From an uncultured Flavobacteriaceae bacterium (GTDB taxonomy: Bacteria; Bacteroidota; Bacteroidia; Flavobacteriales; Flavobacteriaceae), in NCBI GenBank assembly GCA_947495135.1, contig CANLXN010000010.1, positions 62,001 through 126,000 of the forward strand: a DNA stretch of 64,000 bases, read 5' to 3'. The notes under the pieces were generated by a model that was not told the DNA's origin, made no database searches, and worked only from the letters and a program-made list of their open reading frames with translations. Every line of letters starts with the position of its first letter. The stretch's first letter is position 1. Shown piece after piece: positions 24,501 to 32,806 of this stretch. Made by a program: the position numbers and the translations under genes.

Positions 24501-25701
24501 TGTAATTGACGATACTGCTCCAATCCTTGTTTGTGCTGATGCAACCATCGAATTAGGTGAAGATGGAACTGCTGTTGTAGATCCTGAAGCTTTACTAGCG
24601 CAAATGCCTGGTACTTTTGAAGTGATCACTATTAGTAGTGACAACCAATCTGGTGCTGTTGGTAATACCGACTTCACAGTTGCTGTTACTGCAGATGAGA
24701 CTGTTTCTTTCGACTGGGATTATTCTACAGACGACGGAGCTGCTTTCGATCAATTTGGATACCTAGTAAATGGAGTATATACTCAACTTACCGATTCAGC
24801 TGGTGGGAACACTCAATCTGGAAACGCAACTGTTACTTTGGTAACTGGTGATGTATTCGGTTTCCGTTCTTCTTCTGAAGATGGATTGTTTGGAGCTTCT
24901 ACTACGGTAATTAGCAACTTCATGCCAGGTTTCACAGGTCAGTTTGAGCCTGCTAACTGGACATTAGATTTAGACAACTCAGATGGTGATGCGTTCTTCG
25001 TGGAGATTCCTGGAGGTCCGTTATCTTTTGATGCTTGTGGTATCACTGTATTAGCGGTAGATGTTACAGAAGTAACTTGTGCAGACATAGGAACACCGAT
25101 CACGGTAACTGTATTCGCTAGTGATGCTAGTGGAAACATTGCTGCTTGTACTGCTACAGTAACTGTAGTAGATGCATTAGGTCCAGTAATCACTTGTCCT
25201 GCAGATCAAACTGTAGATCCAGGTGAAGGAAACTTGTTCTACGAAGTGCCAGATTACTTCGCAACAGGTGAGGCTACTGTAACCGATAACTGTACAGATC
25301 CTGTGACAATTACTTCACAAGATCCAGCAGTAGGTGAGTTAATCTCTGACGGAGTTTATACAGTAACTTTAACTGCAGAAGATGAATATGGAAATGTTGG
25401 TGAGTGTACTTTCGAATTAACTGTTGAAAGTATCTTAGGATTGGATGATAACAAGCTTGATAGCTCTATCTCTATGTATCCTAACCCTGCTCAGTCTAAT
25501 GTAACTATCTCTAATAGCTCTAATATCTTATTAGATAAAGCAGCTATCTACGATACTAACGGAAGATTGATTAGTACAACAGATCTAAGCGATATGCAAC
25601 AAGAGAAGACCATTGATGTGTCTAATCTAGCTACGGGAGTGTACATGGTACAAATCCAAGGTGAAAATGCAACCGCTGTTAAGAGACTCGTAAAAGAGTA
25701 A
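21517..25701 (+). CDS. large secreted multidomain protein with T9SS sorting signal
   Basis: A 1394-residue protein with an N-terminal signal peptide (about 1-20, ending AFGQ). Domains in rough order: a Cys-containing N-terminal unit; a pre-peptidase-like beta domain (about 130-250); a HYR domain (about 265-345, starting VISCPMDITASNDPGACG); a 145-residue unit (about 399-545); a second HYR end; a MAM/choice-of-anchor-J-like domain (about 605-765); a second copy of the 145-residue unit (about 807-955); further HYR units; and a C-terminal type IX secretion signal (MYPNPAQSNVTI ... LATGVYMVQI ... KRLVKE). It is exported by T9SS and anchored to or released from the surface, probably an adhesin. 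Confidence 0.92.
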   Translation: MKKITFSLLMLFMVVGSAFGQCVNTTQFGSTTADNSGAVQTMTTCLFEQEWRGATGLIIGSDYEFTTTAGYITITDDSNNVLVHGTSPVTVSAVTVTSLRAHINTDAACGTATNCRTVTLQNLTPPSPPANDLCAGAIEITSSGVVAGTTLVATNAGEASCGTSNTAPDVWYFFDDLSGTGFDVDLDLCNGSTGYDSKLSVYSGACGGLTCVTGNDDFCGLQSGVSFTTDGSSRYYVLVHGFGTASGDFELNVQGIIVGAPPVISCPMDITASNDPGACGAVVNFADAIAIDAEDGVITATQTAGIPSGDEFPIGVSTVEFTATDSDSNSVTCTFTVTVTDDEDPMLACQDITVELDAAGNYTLLPGEALASSSDNCPGETVEFLVAGGGGGGTSTLTTTFANNNGASGNMFDLVALNDLVINSFDVNLDSGSSDMEVYFKTGPYLPSVNTAADWTLVGSVAGLVSAGPGVATPLGLSLGINVAAGETVAFYVTSTTSTINYTNGSGTGALFASDANLEFYEGAGNTYPFLNNFNPRVFNGNIIYEVPALVPAPSIAFDCSNVGVNPVTVQITDASGNTATCTANVTVEDNTAPVIACIGSPGNLSESEDFEGTTIPTGWTSDIAVGAQDWTFGSGDLPTGDDFPTFAAIFDDDIAGSGNTNVGTLSSPVYDLSSAVSANVSYEVAFQEAGDQEFSVEVWDGAAWQQIAFYDEDLDPDIQAESFDVTAFMNAAFQVRFAYDDLGGWGWHAAIDNFVVDYEEVSTPLDVTLDANGMATIDTSDLLFTVDEACGWTATTGGASSNTLETTFAGGNGFNGNMFDIVAINDITVNSFDVNLAAGVVDDVEVWFKTGTHVGSETDPTAWTLLGSVNVTSAGDGLPTPLGLSLGQDVTAGDTVAFYVTTITAGATMNYTNGTTPGAVFASDANIEFLEGAGGGYPFNVTFTPRVFNGNIIYDASTLSTTIDLDCSNLGENQFEVTVTDDSGNTATCVATVNVIDDTAPILVCADATIELGEDGTAVVDPEALLAQMPGTFEVITISSDNQSGAVGNTDFTVAVTADETVSFDWDYSTDDGAAFDQFGYLVNGVYTQLTDSAGGNTQSGNATVTLVTGDVFGFRSSSEDGLFGASTTVISNFMPGFTGQFEPANWTLDLDNSDGDAFFVEIPGGPLSFDACGITVLAVDVTEVTCADIGTPITVTVFASDASGNIAACTATVTVVDALGPVITCPADQTVDPGEGNLFYEVPDYFATGEATVTDNCTDPVTITSQDPAVGELISDGVYTVTLTAEDEYGNVGECTFELTVESILGLDDNKLDSSISMYPNPAQSNVTISNSSNILLDKAAIYDTNGRLISTTDLSDMQQEKTIDVSNLATGVYMVQIQGENATAVKRLVKE

Positions 25702-25727
25702 TAGTTTAATAAACTATAACCAACCAA

Positions 25728-25763
25728 AAAGCCCCCTTCGGAAACGGAGGGGGCTTTGTTTTT
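25728..25763 (+). terminator. Rho-independent terminator
   Basis: Thirteen-base stem AAAGCCCCCTTCG / CGGAGGGGGCTTT with a GAAA tetraloop, followed by TGTTTTTG. It ends the T9SS cargo gene. Confidence 0.92.
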
Positions 25764-25767
25764 GATT

Positions 25768-25990
25768 GTATTCTATGATCAGTGATCAGTATGCGATTTC
25801 AGTATTTTGAATATTGAACGTTTAGAATTGGGTGTTCAGTTGGAAATCAAGTTTTGAAAAATCTTTTGAACATCGTCTATCGTACATCGTGTATTTTTCA
25901 ATTTTAGTGATTGGTCTTCAGTTTTGATTGAAAAACCAATCAACGCATAAGCCAATCAACAAACCTCATGTCTCAGATCTCACATTTCAA
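25768..25990. repeat. dispersed intergenic repeat
   Basis: Gene-free stretch between the T9SS gene terminator and trpA. It has the same order of degenerate blocks as the reverse complement of 14735-14985, including GTTGGAAATCAAG, TCGTACATCG, TTCAATTTTAG and CAGTTTTGATTG. Remains of this kind are scattered through flavobacterial intergenic regions. Confidence 0.55.
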
Positions 25991-25992
25991 AT

Positions 25993-26760
25993 CTAGTGCC
26001 TTTTAATCCCTTGAATGAATTCAGAAATACCCTCTGTTCCTTTTTCTGTAAGTGTTTTAATAAATGCACTTCCGATAATTGCGCCATTGGTTGTTTTTGT
26101 CGCTGCTTTAAAAGTCTCTGTATTGCTAATTCCAAACCCTACAATTTGAGGGCTTTCTAGTTTTAAAGATGCAATTCTATTAAAATAGTCTGTTTGTTCG
26201 TTTCCAAAGCCAGTTTTAGCTCCTGTGGTGCTCGCACTGCTCACCATATATATAAATCCGTTACTAGCTTCGTCGATTTCTCTTACGCGCTCCTTGGACG
26301 TTTGTGGAGTGATGAGGAAGACGTTTATTAGTCCGTACTTCTCAAAGGTGGCTTGATAGTGTTCTTTATACTCTGCCAATGGAAGATCTGGTAGGATGAG
26401 TCCGTCAATTCCTATTTCTTCACATTTTGCGCAAAAATCTTCCACTCCATATTGTAGCATCGGATTAAAATACCCCATAGCTATTAAGGGAATGGAAACA
26501 GTTTCTCTAATATCCTTTAATTGGTCGAATAGCAGTTGCGTCGTCATCCCATTATGCAGTGCTTGTGTGGAGCTTGCCTGTATGGTAGGTCCATCTGCAA
26601 GGGGATCACTAAAGGGTAAACCTATTTCGATCATATCCACTCCTTCTTTTTCGAGCTGTTCAATAATCGTTACGGTATCATTTAGTTGTGGATATCCAGC
26701 TGTAAAGTAGATCGATAACAGTTTTTTGTTTTCCTGTAATTTTTGATTAATTCTATTCAT
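25993..26760 (-). CDS. trpA: tryptophan synthase alpha subunit
   Basis: A 255-residue TIM-barrel protein that cleaves indole-3-glycerol phosphate to indole and glyceraldehyde 3-phosphate. The start YFTAGYPQLNDT, the catalytic Glu in DMIEIGLPFSDPLADGPTIQ (about residue 44), the catalytic Asp in GIDGLILPDLPLAE and the phosphate-binding GFGISN are all present. Last gene of the trp operon. It is separated from trpB by 132 bp, which hold a structured RNA element, an unusual gap in an otherwise compact operon. Confidence 0.97.
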   Translation of the reverse strand: MNRINQKLQENKKLLSIYFTAGYPQLNDTVTIIEQLEKEGVDMIEIGLPFSDPLADGPTIQASSTQALHNGMTTQLLFDQLKDIRETVSIPLIAMGYFNPMLQYGVEDFCAKCEEIGIDGLILPDLPLAEYKEHYQATFEKYGLINVFLITPQTSKERVREIDEASNGFIYMVSSASTTGAKTGFGNEQTDYFNRIASLKLESPQIVGFGISNTETFKAATKTTNGAIIGSAFIKTLTEKGTEGISEFIQGIKRH

Positions 26761-26772
26761 GTGTTCCTTTTT

Positions 26773-26890
26773 GCGTTAGGGATAGAGGCGGCATCCTCTC
26801 CTTCTCCGCTCGTGGCGGATATGGAGAGATATAGCCGAAAGCCCGGCCCTCCATAGCTTTGAGTTTCGAAAAGCGACAGAGGGGACGCCC
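26773..26890 (+). ncRNA. Flavo-1-like structured intergenic element
   Basis: Sequence starting GCGTTAGGGATAGAGGCGGC, with CATCC, a hairpin TCTCCGCTCGTGGCGGA inside a longer CCTCTCC / GGAGAGA stem, then GATATAGCCGAAAGCCCGG and a final GGGGACGCCC. This order of blocks is that of a very common flavobacterial intergenic element that I associate with the Flavo-1 RNA motif. The conserved strand is plus, antisense to the trp genes. The motif name is from memory and should be checked. Confidence 0.55.
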
Positions 26891-26892
26891 AA

Positions 26893-28074
26893 TTATAAAT
26901 TAAAATATTCGATATACGTATTTAAGTCCTTGTCGCCACGCCCACTTAGGTTGATAACAACAACATCGTCTTTCTTGAACTTTCGCTCTTTAAAAATAGC
27001 GAGCGCATGGCTGGTTTCAATGGCGGGTATAATGCCTTCTAGTTTACTTAGTTCCAGTCCGGCCTCCATCGCATCATCGTCGGTAACCGATATAAACTCT
27101 CCGCGACCGCTAGTGTATAGGTGCGCATGCATAGGTCCAACACCTGGATAATCAAGTCCGGCAGAAATCGAGTAGGGCTCTGTAATTTGTCCGTCGTTTG
27201 TTTGCATAAGCAAGGTTTTACTTCCGTGTATAATTCCCATCTTCCCGAGCACCGAGGTCGCCGCGCTTTCTCCACTATCGACTCCTTTTCCCGCTGCTTC
27301 TACTGCGATAATTCCAACATCAGGATTATCCAGGTAATGGTAATAGGCTCCGGCAGCATTACTTCCTCCTCCCACACAGGCTACTACATAATCTGGAGAC
27401 GAACGACCTTCCTTTTCTTGTAACTGATTTTTAATTTCTTCTGAGATCACACTCTGAAACCTCGCAACCATGTCAGGATAGGGGTGAGGTCCTACTACGC
27501 TACCAATAATATAATGAGTATCTATTGGATTGTTGATCCAATCCCTAATGGCCTCATTGGTGGCATCTTTGAGGGTTTTACTTCCACTAGTTGCTGGCAC
27601 TACGGTGGCGCCTAGCATTTTCATTCGGGCTACATTGGGAGCTTGTCTTTTAATATCGATCTCGCCCATGTACACAATGCATTCCAAGCCCATTAAAGCA
27701 CAAACTGTGGCAGTGGCAACCCCGTGCTGTCCAGCGCCTGTTTCTGCAATAATACGGTGTTTTCCTAAGCGTTTCGCTAAGAGGATCTGACCAATGGTAT
27801 TGTTTACTTTGTGCGCACCTGTATGACAAAGATCTTCCCGTTTAAGGTATATTTTGGTGCCGTATTTTTCTGAAAATCGCTTGGCAAAATAGAGTGGGGT
27901 TGGGCGTCCAACATATTCTCTAAGCAATTCCTGAAATTCTTCTTGGAACTCTTTTTCCGAAGTAATTGCAATGTATTGCTGTCTCAATTCTTCCACATTT
28001 GGATAGAGCATTTCGGGGATATAGGCTCCTCCATATTCTCCGTAGTATCCTTTTTCGTCTACATTATAAGTCAT
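26893..28074 (-). CDS. trpB: tryptophan synthase beta subunit
   Basis: A 393-residue PLP enzyme joining indole and serine to tryptophan. I use the ATG at 28074; an upstream TTG would add eight residues. [11 protein letters not shown], the PLP lysine in [11 protein letters not shown], the [12 protein letters not shown] loop and [10 protein letters not shown] are hallmark motifs. It overlaps the end of trpF by 11 nt, which indicates translational coupling. The length is normal for TrpB1. Confidence 0.97.
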   Translation of the reverse strand: MTYNVDEKGYYGEYGGAYIPEMLYPNVEELRQQYIAITSEKEFQEEFQELLREYVGRPTPLYFAKRFSEKYGTKIYLKREDLCHTGAHKVNNTIGQILLAKRLGKHRIIAETGAGQHGVATATVCALMGLECIVYMGEIDIKRQAPNVARMKMLGATVVPATSGSKTLKDATNEAIRDWINNPIDTHYIIGSVVGPHPYPDMVARFQSVISEEIKNQLQEKEGRSSPDYVVACVGGGSNAAGAYYHYLDNPDVGIIAVEAAGKGVDSGESAATSVLGKMGIIHGSKTLLMQTNDGQITEPYSISAGLDYPGVGPMHAHLYTSGRGEFISVTDDDAMEAGLELSKLEGIIPAIETSHALAIFKERKFKKDDVVVINLSGRGDKDLNTYIEYFNL

Positions 28075-28699
28075 GTTGTAATTTTTTAAGATCGTCAATG
28101 TTTTTTAGTCCGGGTTGGTGTTCAAATTTGCTGTTTACGTCAATGGCGTGAATGGGTAACCCGGTTTTTAAGATAGCTTTTAAATGCTCCACTTCGTCCA
28201 AACCAATTCCGCCACTTAAAATGAAGGGCTTGGTAGAACTGTAATCATTTAAAACAGTCCAGTCGAAGGTGTAGCCATTGCCTCCCTTTTCTTTGCCTTT
28301 GGTATCGAACAGAAATTTGTCTACTACGGTTTCGTATGGCTGAAGTACATTAAAGTCGAACGTATCTTTTATCCCGAATACCTTCCAGATTTCAATAGAT
28401 TTTTCTACCTCTAGTTCCTGAGGGAAGCTAGCATACAATTGTTCGCAAAATTGTGGTGTTTCGTCTCCATGCAACTGAACCACATCGAGTTGATGTGTTT
28501 TCATTTTTTCTGAAATGGTCTCTACACTAGCATTTACGAATACACCTACTCTCTTGATCTTTTTTGGCACTTCGGAAATGGTTCCTTCGAAGTTACGTTT
28601 GCTTCCCTCATAAAAGATAAAGCCCAAATAGTCTGGCTGAAGCTTTGCAACTTCGGCTGTATTGAGTTTCATTCCGCATATTTTGAGTTGGGGCTTCAT
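28064..28699 (-). CDS. trpF: phosphoribosylanthranilate isomerase
   Basis: A 211-residue TIM-barrel isomerase converting phosphoribosylanthranilate to CdRP. The catalytic Cys lies in [13 protein letters not shown] (about residue 8). The Asp of the general acid lies in the C-terminal [16 protein letters not shown], and [11 protein letters not shown] supplies the phosphate loop. It is a separate protein, not fused to TrpC as in enterobacteria. It starts at the last base of trpC. Confidence 0.96.
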   Translation of the reverse strand: MKPQLKICGMKLNTAEVAKLQPDYLGFIFYEGSKRNFEGTISEVPKKIKRVGVFVNASVETISEKMKTHQLDVVQLHGDETPQFCEQLYASFPQELEVEKSIEIWKVFGIKDTFDFNVLQPYETVVDKFLFDTKGKEKGGNGYTFDWTVLNDYSSTKPFILSGGIGLDEVEHLKAILKTGLPIHAIDVNSKFEHQPGLKNIDDLKKLQHDL

Positions 28700-29478
28700 T
28701 AGAGTTGTGCAATAAATTGTTGTGCGCTTTCGCCTGGATGGTTGGTCTTCATGAAATTCTCACCTATTAAAAAACCTTGATATCCAAAGGGTCTCAATTC
28801 TTTAATGGCTTCCACATTGCTTATTCCGCTTTCAGAAACTTTTACAAATTCATTCGGGATAAGACTTGACAGTTCTTTACTTATGTTGAGTGAAACCTCA
28901 AAAGTCTTTAGGTTTCGGTTGTTTACTCCCAATAAATCGACAGTGGGGTGTAGGGATTTTTTCAACTCCTCTTCGTTGTGAACTTCTAATAGTACATCCA
29001 TTCCCAATTCTTTTGCGAGGCTTGAAAACTGTTGTAGCTGCTCTTCTTCTAGACAGGCAGCGATTAATAAAATAGCATCCGCTCCGTAGGCCTTGGCCTC
29101 GTAAATTTGATAAGGTTCTATTACAAATTCTTTTCGTAATAAAGGAATGTTTACATTGTGTCGCGCCAATAACAAATCGTCTAGAGAGCCACCAAAGAAC
29201 TTGGTATCGGTTAAAACAGATATAGCGCTCACTCCGGCAGCTTCGTATCCCTTTACCACATCTGGCAAAAGTACGTTTTCATTGATAACGGATTTGCTAG
29301 GGGAACGTCTCTTGTGTTCAGCAATAATACCCGACTTAGAATTTCGGATAGCTTCAGACATCGAATAACAGTCTCGATCGAAAAGGGTCGATTGCTCCAA
29401 AACGGAAATAGGAAACACTTCCTTTCGGGCTGCTATTTCTTGTTTTTTGTAATTCGTTATTTTTTCTAGTATGGTCAT
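28699..29478 (-). CDS. trpC: indole-3-glycerol phosphate synthase
   Basis: A 259-residue TIM-barrel enzyme. Family motifs are IIAEHKRRSPSKSVI (catalytic Lys), ISVLTDTKFFGGSLDDL, LLRKEFVIEPYQIYEAKAYGADAILLI and GVNNRNLKTFEVSL. It closes the indole ring from CdRP in tryptophan synthesis. The start is 27 nt after trpD, and the stop overlaps the trpF start by 1 nt. Confidence 0.97.
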   Translation of the reverse strand: MTILEKITNYKKQEIAARKEVFPISVLEQSTLFDRDCYSMSEAIRNSKSGIIAEHKRRSPSKSVINENVLLPDVVKGYEAAGVSAISVLTDTKFFGGSLDDLLLARHNVNIPLLRKEFVIEPYQIYEAKAYGADAILLIAACLEEEQLQQFSSLAKELGMDVLLEVHNEEELKKSLHPTVDLLGVNNRNLKTFEVSLNISKELSSLIPNEFVKVSESGISNVEAIKELRPFGYQGFLIGENFMKTNHPGESAQQFIAQL

Positions 29479-29505
29479 TTATTGTTCAATTTTCAATACT
29501 CGATA

Positions 29506-30501
29506 CTAATTCCTACTTAGCGCTTGTAGCTTTTTCAAAACTTCATTTGCTTTACCAGAGCTCAACGATTCCTTTGCTTTTTCAAATCCTTCGGTAATAC
29601 TGCATTGGTTTACGGTGGCAATGGCTAGTGCTGCATTTGCGCAAACCACATTATTTTGTTGCTCAGTTCCATTCCCGGAGAGAATTTCGCTAAAAATTTT
29701 GGCAGAAGCTTCTACTGTTTCGCCACCATAGATATCGCTTTGCTGAATTTGTTTTACACCGAAATGTGATGGTAATAAGACCTTTTCCGAAGCATTGGAG
29801 ATCATTTTTACCGGTCCAGTAAGGGCAACTTCATCATATCCATCCATGGCGTGTAAAATAGCAAAGTTCTTAGTGCCTTTTTGATAAAGATATCCGTACA
29901 TTCTTGCCAGTTCTAGGTTAAAAACACCCACCAATTGATTTTTTGGAAAAGCTGGATTTACCATAGGACCTAGCATATTGAAGAAGGTTTTTACTCCCAG
30001 TTCTCGCCTAATTGGAGCCACATTCTTCATGGCAGGGTGGAAGAGGGGAGCGTGCAAAATACAGATGCCCGCTTCGTCCAAGCAACGGCGCAAGTAATCA
30101 CTGTCACTACTAAATTTGATGCCCAATTGCTCCATTACATTGCTACTTCCGCTAATAGAAGAAACGCCGTAATTTCCATGTTTGGTTACCAAAACACCTG
30201 CTCCAGCTGTAACGAAGGAAGCCAAAGTAGAAATGTTGAAGGTGTTTTTGCCATCACCGCCTGTTCCGCATAGGTCGATAGTGTTGTAGCCAGAAACATC
30301 CAAAGGAACGCAGAGCTCTAAAAGTGCATCTCGAAAACCTTCCAATTCTTCTATTCCAATACTTCGCATCATGTAGACGGTCATAAAGGCAGCTATCTGA
30401 CTTTGATTAAAAGAGCCTTGACTAATAGATACCAACACATCTCTCGCCTCTTCTTTGGTGAGTTGTTCGTGATTGATTAACCTGTTAAGTGTATTCTTCA
30501 T
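29506..30501 (-). CDS. trpD: anthranilate phosphoribosyltransferase
   Basis: A 331-residue enzyme attaching phosphoribose from PRPP to anthranilate. The PRPP-binding loop DLCGTGGDGKNTFNISTLASFV is near residues 77-98, followed by KHGNYGVSSISGSSNVMEQLG and ILHAPLFHPAMKNVAPIRRELGVKTFFNMLGPM, all conserved. Stand-alone, not fused to TrpG. 47 nt separate it from trpG. Confidence 0.97.
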   Translation of the reverse strand: MKNTLNRLINHEQLTKEEARDVLVSISQGSFNQSQIAAFMTVYMMRSIGIEELEGFRDALLELCVPLDVSGYNTIDLCGTGGDGKNTFNISTLASFVTAGAGVLVTKHGNYGVSSISGSSNVMEQLGIKFSSDSDYLRRCLDEAGICILHAPLFHPAMKNVAPIRRELGVKTFFNMLGPMVNPAFPKNQLVGVFNLELARMYGYLYQKGTKNFAILHAMDGYDEVALTGPVKMISNASEKVLLPSHFGVKQIQQSDIYGGETVEASAKIFSEILSGNGTEQQNNVVCANAALAIATVNQCSITEGFEKAKESLSSGKANEVLKKLQALSRN

Positions 30502-30548
30502 GTTGTGTTTCTTTTGGTAGATCTAATTTTGCTTGTACCAATTATAAT

Positions 30549-31115
30549 TTAAATCTCAATCCAGTTCTTTATCATTTCCTTTCCTTTTGGGGTAAGCACG
30601 CTTTCTGGGTGAAATTGTACGCCTCTAATGTCGTAATCGCGATGTCTTAAGGACATAATTTGCCCGTTTTCATCTAGAGAAGTTACTTCTAGGGCATCTG
30701 GGAAATCGTCGCTGTTAACTACCCACGAATGATACCTGCCAATTTCAATCTCGTTTCCTAGTCCGTTAAACAACGGTTCATCGTCTACTAGGATGTTAGC
30801 TTTGGTAGCCACTCCGTGAAATACTTCACGTAGATTAATTAGACTTCCTCCAAAAACTTCTCCAATTGCTTGCTGTCCTAGACAAACCCCAAGGATTGGT
30901 TTTTTTCCTGCATATGTTTTGATCACCTCTTTCAGTAAACCTGCTTCATCTGGAATTCCTGGTCCTGGGGACAACAAAATCTTGTCGTAGTTTGCTACTT
31001 CTTCCAGATAAAATTGATCATTTCGTTTTACGGTAACCTCGCAGTTTAGTTCTTCTAGGTAATGCACTAGGTTGTACACAAAGCTATCGTAGTTATCTAT
31101 TACTAATATTTTCAT
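30549..31115 (-). CDS. trpG: anthranilate synthase component II (glutamine amidotransferase)
   Basis: A 188-residue class I glutamine amidotransferase providing ammonia to TrpE. DNYDSFVYNLVHYL start, LLSPGPGIPDEAG, the nucleophile Cys in PILGVCLGQQAIGEVFGG (about residue 80) and the His/Glu of GVQFHPESVLTPKG (about 168-170) are complete. It could also serve p-aminobenzoate synthase, as in many bacteria with one TrpG/PabA. Starts 24 nt after trpE. Confidence 0.96.
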   Translation of the reverse strand: MKILVIDNYDSFVYNLVHYLEELNCEVTVKRNDQFYLEEVANYDKILLSPGPGIPDEAGLLKEVIKTYAGKKPILGVCLGQQAIGEVFGGSLINLREVFHGVATKANILVDDEPLFNGLGNEIEIGRYHSWVVNSDDFPDALEVTSLDENGQIMSLRHRDYDIRGVQFHPESVLTPKGKEMIKNWIEI

Positions 31116-31139
31116 AATTCGGTTTCTCTTGTGAGATCG

Positions 31140-32552
31140 TTATATATTCTCGGCCAGCTCAAGAGCTTTGGTGAGTGCGCCTAATTTGTTGTATACTTCT
31201 TGTAATTCTTTTTCTTCGTCACTTTCAGAAACAATACCGGCACCCGCTTGATAATGGAGTGTATGGTTCTTGCTTACAAAAGAGCGAATGATAATGGCAT
31301 GGTTAAAATTTCCAGAGAAATCCATAAATCCGATAGCCCCTCCGTAGAAATCACGGTTTACGTTTTCATATTCTTCGAGCAGCTGCATAGCTCTATGTTT
31401 AGGTGCTCCGCTCAGTGTTCCGGCGGGAAAGGTGTCTGCCACTACTTGCATGGTGGTAGTTTCTGGGTTTTTGGTCGCCGTTACCTTACTTACCAAGTGA
31501 ATAACGTGCGAAAAGAATTGCACTTCTCTATAGGTTTCTACTTTTACATTGCTCCCGTGTCTGCTCAGATCATTTCGCGCGAGATCGACCAGCATTACAT
31601 GTTCACTATTTTCTTTTTCATCTTCTGAAAGTTGCCTTGCCAAAATAGCATCCTGTTCATCGTTACCCGTGCGTTTAAAGGTGCCCGCGATGGGGTGAAT
31701 TTCGGCCTGACCTTTATTTACAATGAGTTGTGCTTCTGGAGAACTCCCGAAAATCTTAAAGCTTCCATAATCGAAATAGAATAAATAAGGAGAAGGGTTT
31801 ACACTGCGAAGTGCTCGATACACGTTGAATTCATCTCCTGTAAATTGTTGGGAGAATCGTTTGCTCGGGACAATCTGAAATACATCTCCACGAGCACAAT
31901 GCTCTTTACACTTCTTCGCTAATTTTTTGAAGTCGGAGTCTTCTAGATTGGTAGTTGGAGCTCCTTCTCGGTTAAAAGGATATTCCGCAAAGTTTTTTGA
32001 TTTTAGCAGTTGTTCGATCTGCGGAATATTGTTTTCGGAATCAAAACAATGAGCAAAAATATAAGCCTCATTATTGAAATGATTAATAGCGATGATATTC
32101 TGATAAACCGCATAGTACATGTCTGGAATCTCCAGATCTCCTTTTTTCTTAGCGATGTCGATATCTTCAAAATAGCGAACTGAATCGTAGGTCATATAAC
32201 CGAACAGGCCATTATTTATAAATTTGAAGGAGTTGTCTTCAGAAGAGAAAAGCTGTGAAAAATGGTGTAATTGTTCTGCTATGCTTTGTTTTTGTTCTTT
32301 AGAAGTAGCAGATATTGGAAAGACTTCTTCTTTGCCATCTGGAAAATTCTTCGTGATCACCTCATTTTCGATTTTGAAACTGGCGATCGGATTACAACAG
32401 ATATAGCTAAAGGTATTATCGTTGGCGCGATAATCACTACTCTCCAATAAGAGACTGTTTGGAAATTTATCTCTTAATCGAAGATAAACCGATACAGGAG
32501 TAAGCGTATCTGCTAGTAACTTCTTAGAATAGGTGTTTAATTTATAACTCAT
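31140..32552 (-). CDS. trpE: anthranilate synthase component I
   Basis: A 470-residue chorismate-utilising enzyme. The N-terminal NSLLLESSDYRAND segment is the LLES tryptophan feedback site. The C-terminal catalytic domain has FQIVPSKRFSQ, SPYLFYFDYGSFKIFGSSPE, IAGTFKRTGNDEQD, DLARNDLSRHG and FPAGTLSGAPKHRAMQLLEEYE. First structural gene of the operon. It is preceded by a transcription attenuator (32639-32757), so the operon is regulated by tryptophan both in transcription and in enzyme activity. Confidence 0.97.
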   Translation of the reverse strand: MSYKLNTYSKKLLADTLTPVSVYLRLRDKFPNSLLLESSDYRANDNTFSYICCNPIASFKIENEVITKNFPDGKEEVFPISATSKEQKQSIAEQLHHFSQLFSSEDNSFKFINNGLFGYMTYDSVRYFEDIDIAKKKGDLEIPDMYYAVYQNIIAINHFNNEAYIFAHCFDSENNIPQIEQLLKSKNFAEYPFNREGAPTTNLEDSDFKKLAKKCKEHCARGDVFQIVPSKRFSQQFTGDEFNVYRALRSVNPSPYLFYFDYGSFKIFGSSPEAQLIVNKGQAEIHPIAGTFKRTGNDEQDAILARQLSEDEKENSEHVMLVDLARNDLSRHGSNVKVETYREVQFFSHVIHLVSKVTATKNPETTTMQVVADTFPAGTLSGAPKHRAMQLLEEYENVNRDFYGGAIGFMDFSGNFNHAIIIRSFVSKNHTLHYQAGAGIVSESDEEKELQEVYNKLGALTKALELAENI

Positions 32553-32638
32553 ATTTATGTCTTAATTAGCGCGTAGCTTTATGTTAAAGCGTGAGCATTT
32601 TTTGACTCTTTACGTCATTTCTGACCTAAAAAAAGCCA

Positions 32639-32671
32639 AAAAGAAAAAGCCTGTCGTGAAAGACAGGCTTT
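32639..32671 (-). terminator. trp attenuator terminator hairpin
   Basis: On the minus strand, a perfect 10-bp stem AAAGCCTGTC / GACAGGCTTT (32646-32655 with 32662-32671), 6-nt loop, followed by TTTTTCTTTTTGG. It sits between the leader peptide and trpE. Its loop and 3' arm (32654-32661) can instead pair with 32699-32706 at the leader stop codon over 8 bases, which would act as an antiterminator. Confidence 0.9.
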
Positions 32672-32700
32672 GTATATGGTACATACAATAGTGGTCTATT

Positions 32701-32757
32701 TCACGAAAACGTTCGCAAATTATTCCACCACCACGTATGTTGTTTGTTCAATTTCAT
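32701..32757 (-). CDS. trpL: trp operon leader peptide with three Trp codons
   Basis: An 18-codon frame, MKLNKQHTWWWNNLRTFS and TGA, with three consecutive TGG codons at 32733-32725. When tryptophan is scarce the ribosome stalls there; UCGUGAAA at 32706-32699, which overlaps the stop codon, is then free to pair with the terminator loop and 3' arm. When tryptophan is plentiful the ribosome reaches the stop, covers that segment and lets the terminator form. The ATG is only about 10 nt downstream of a TATCTTTG -7 element, so the leader mRNA is almost leaderless. Confidence 0.9.
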   Translation of the reverse strand: MKLNKQHTWWWNNLRTFS

Positions 32758-32766
32758 TTGTTGAGT

Positions 32767-32797
32767 CAAAGATAGAAATTCAACTTAAAAGAACAAA
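32767..32797 (-). promoter_or_regulatory. trp operon promoter
   Basis: On the minus strand TTTG (32797-32794), 19 nt, then TATCTTTG (32774-32767), an exact match to the Bacteroidota housekeeping consensus TTTG-N19-TANNTTTG. The predicted start of transcription is near 32760. Confidence 0.82.
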
Positions 32798-32806
32798 GGA
32801 AGCTTC

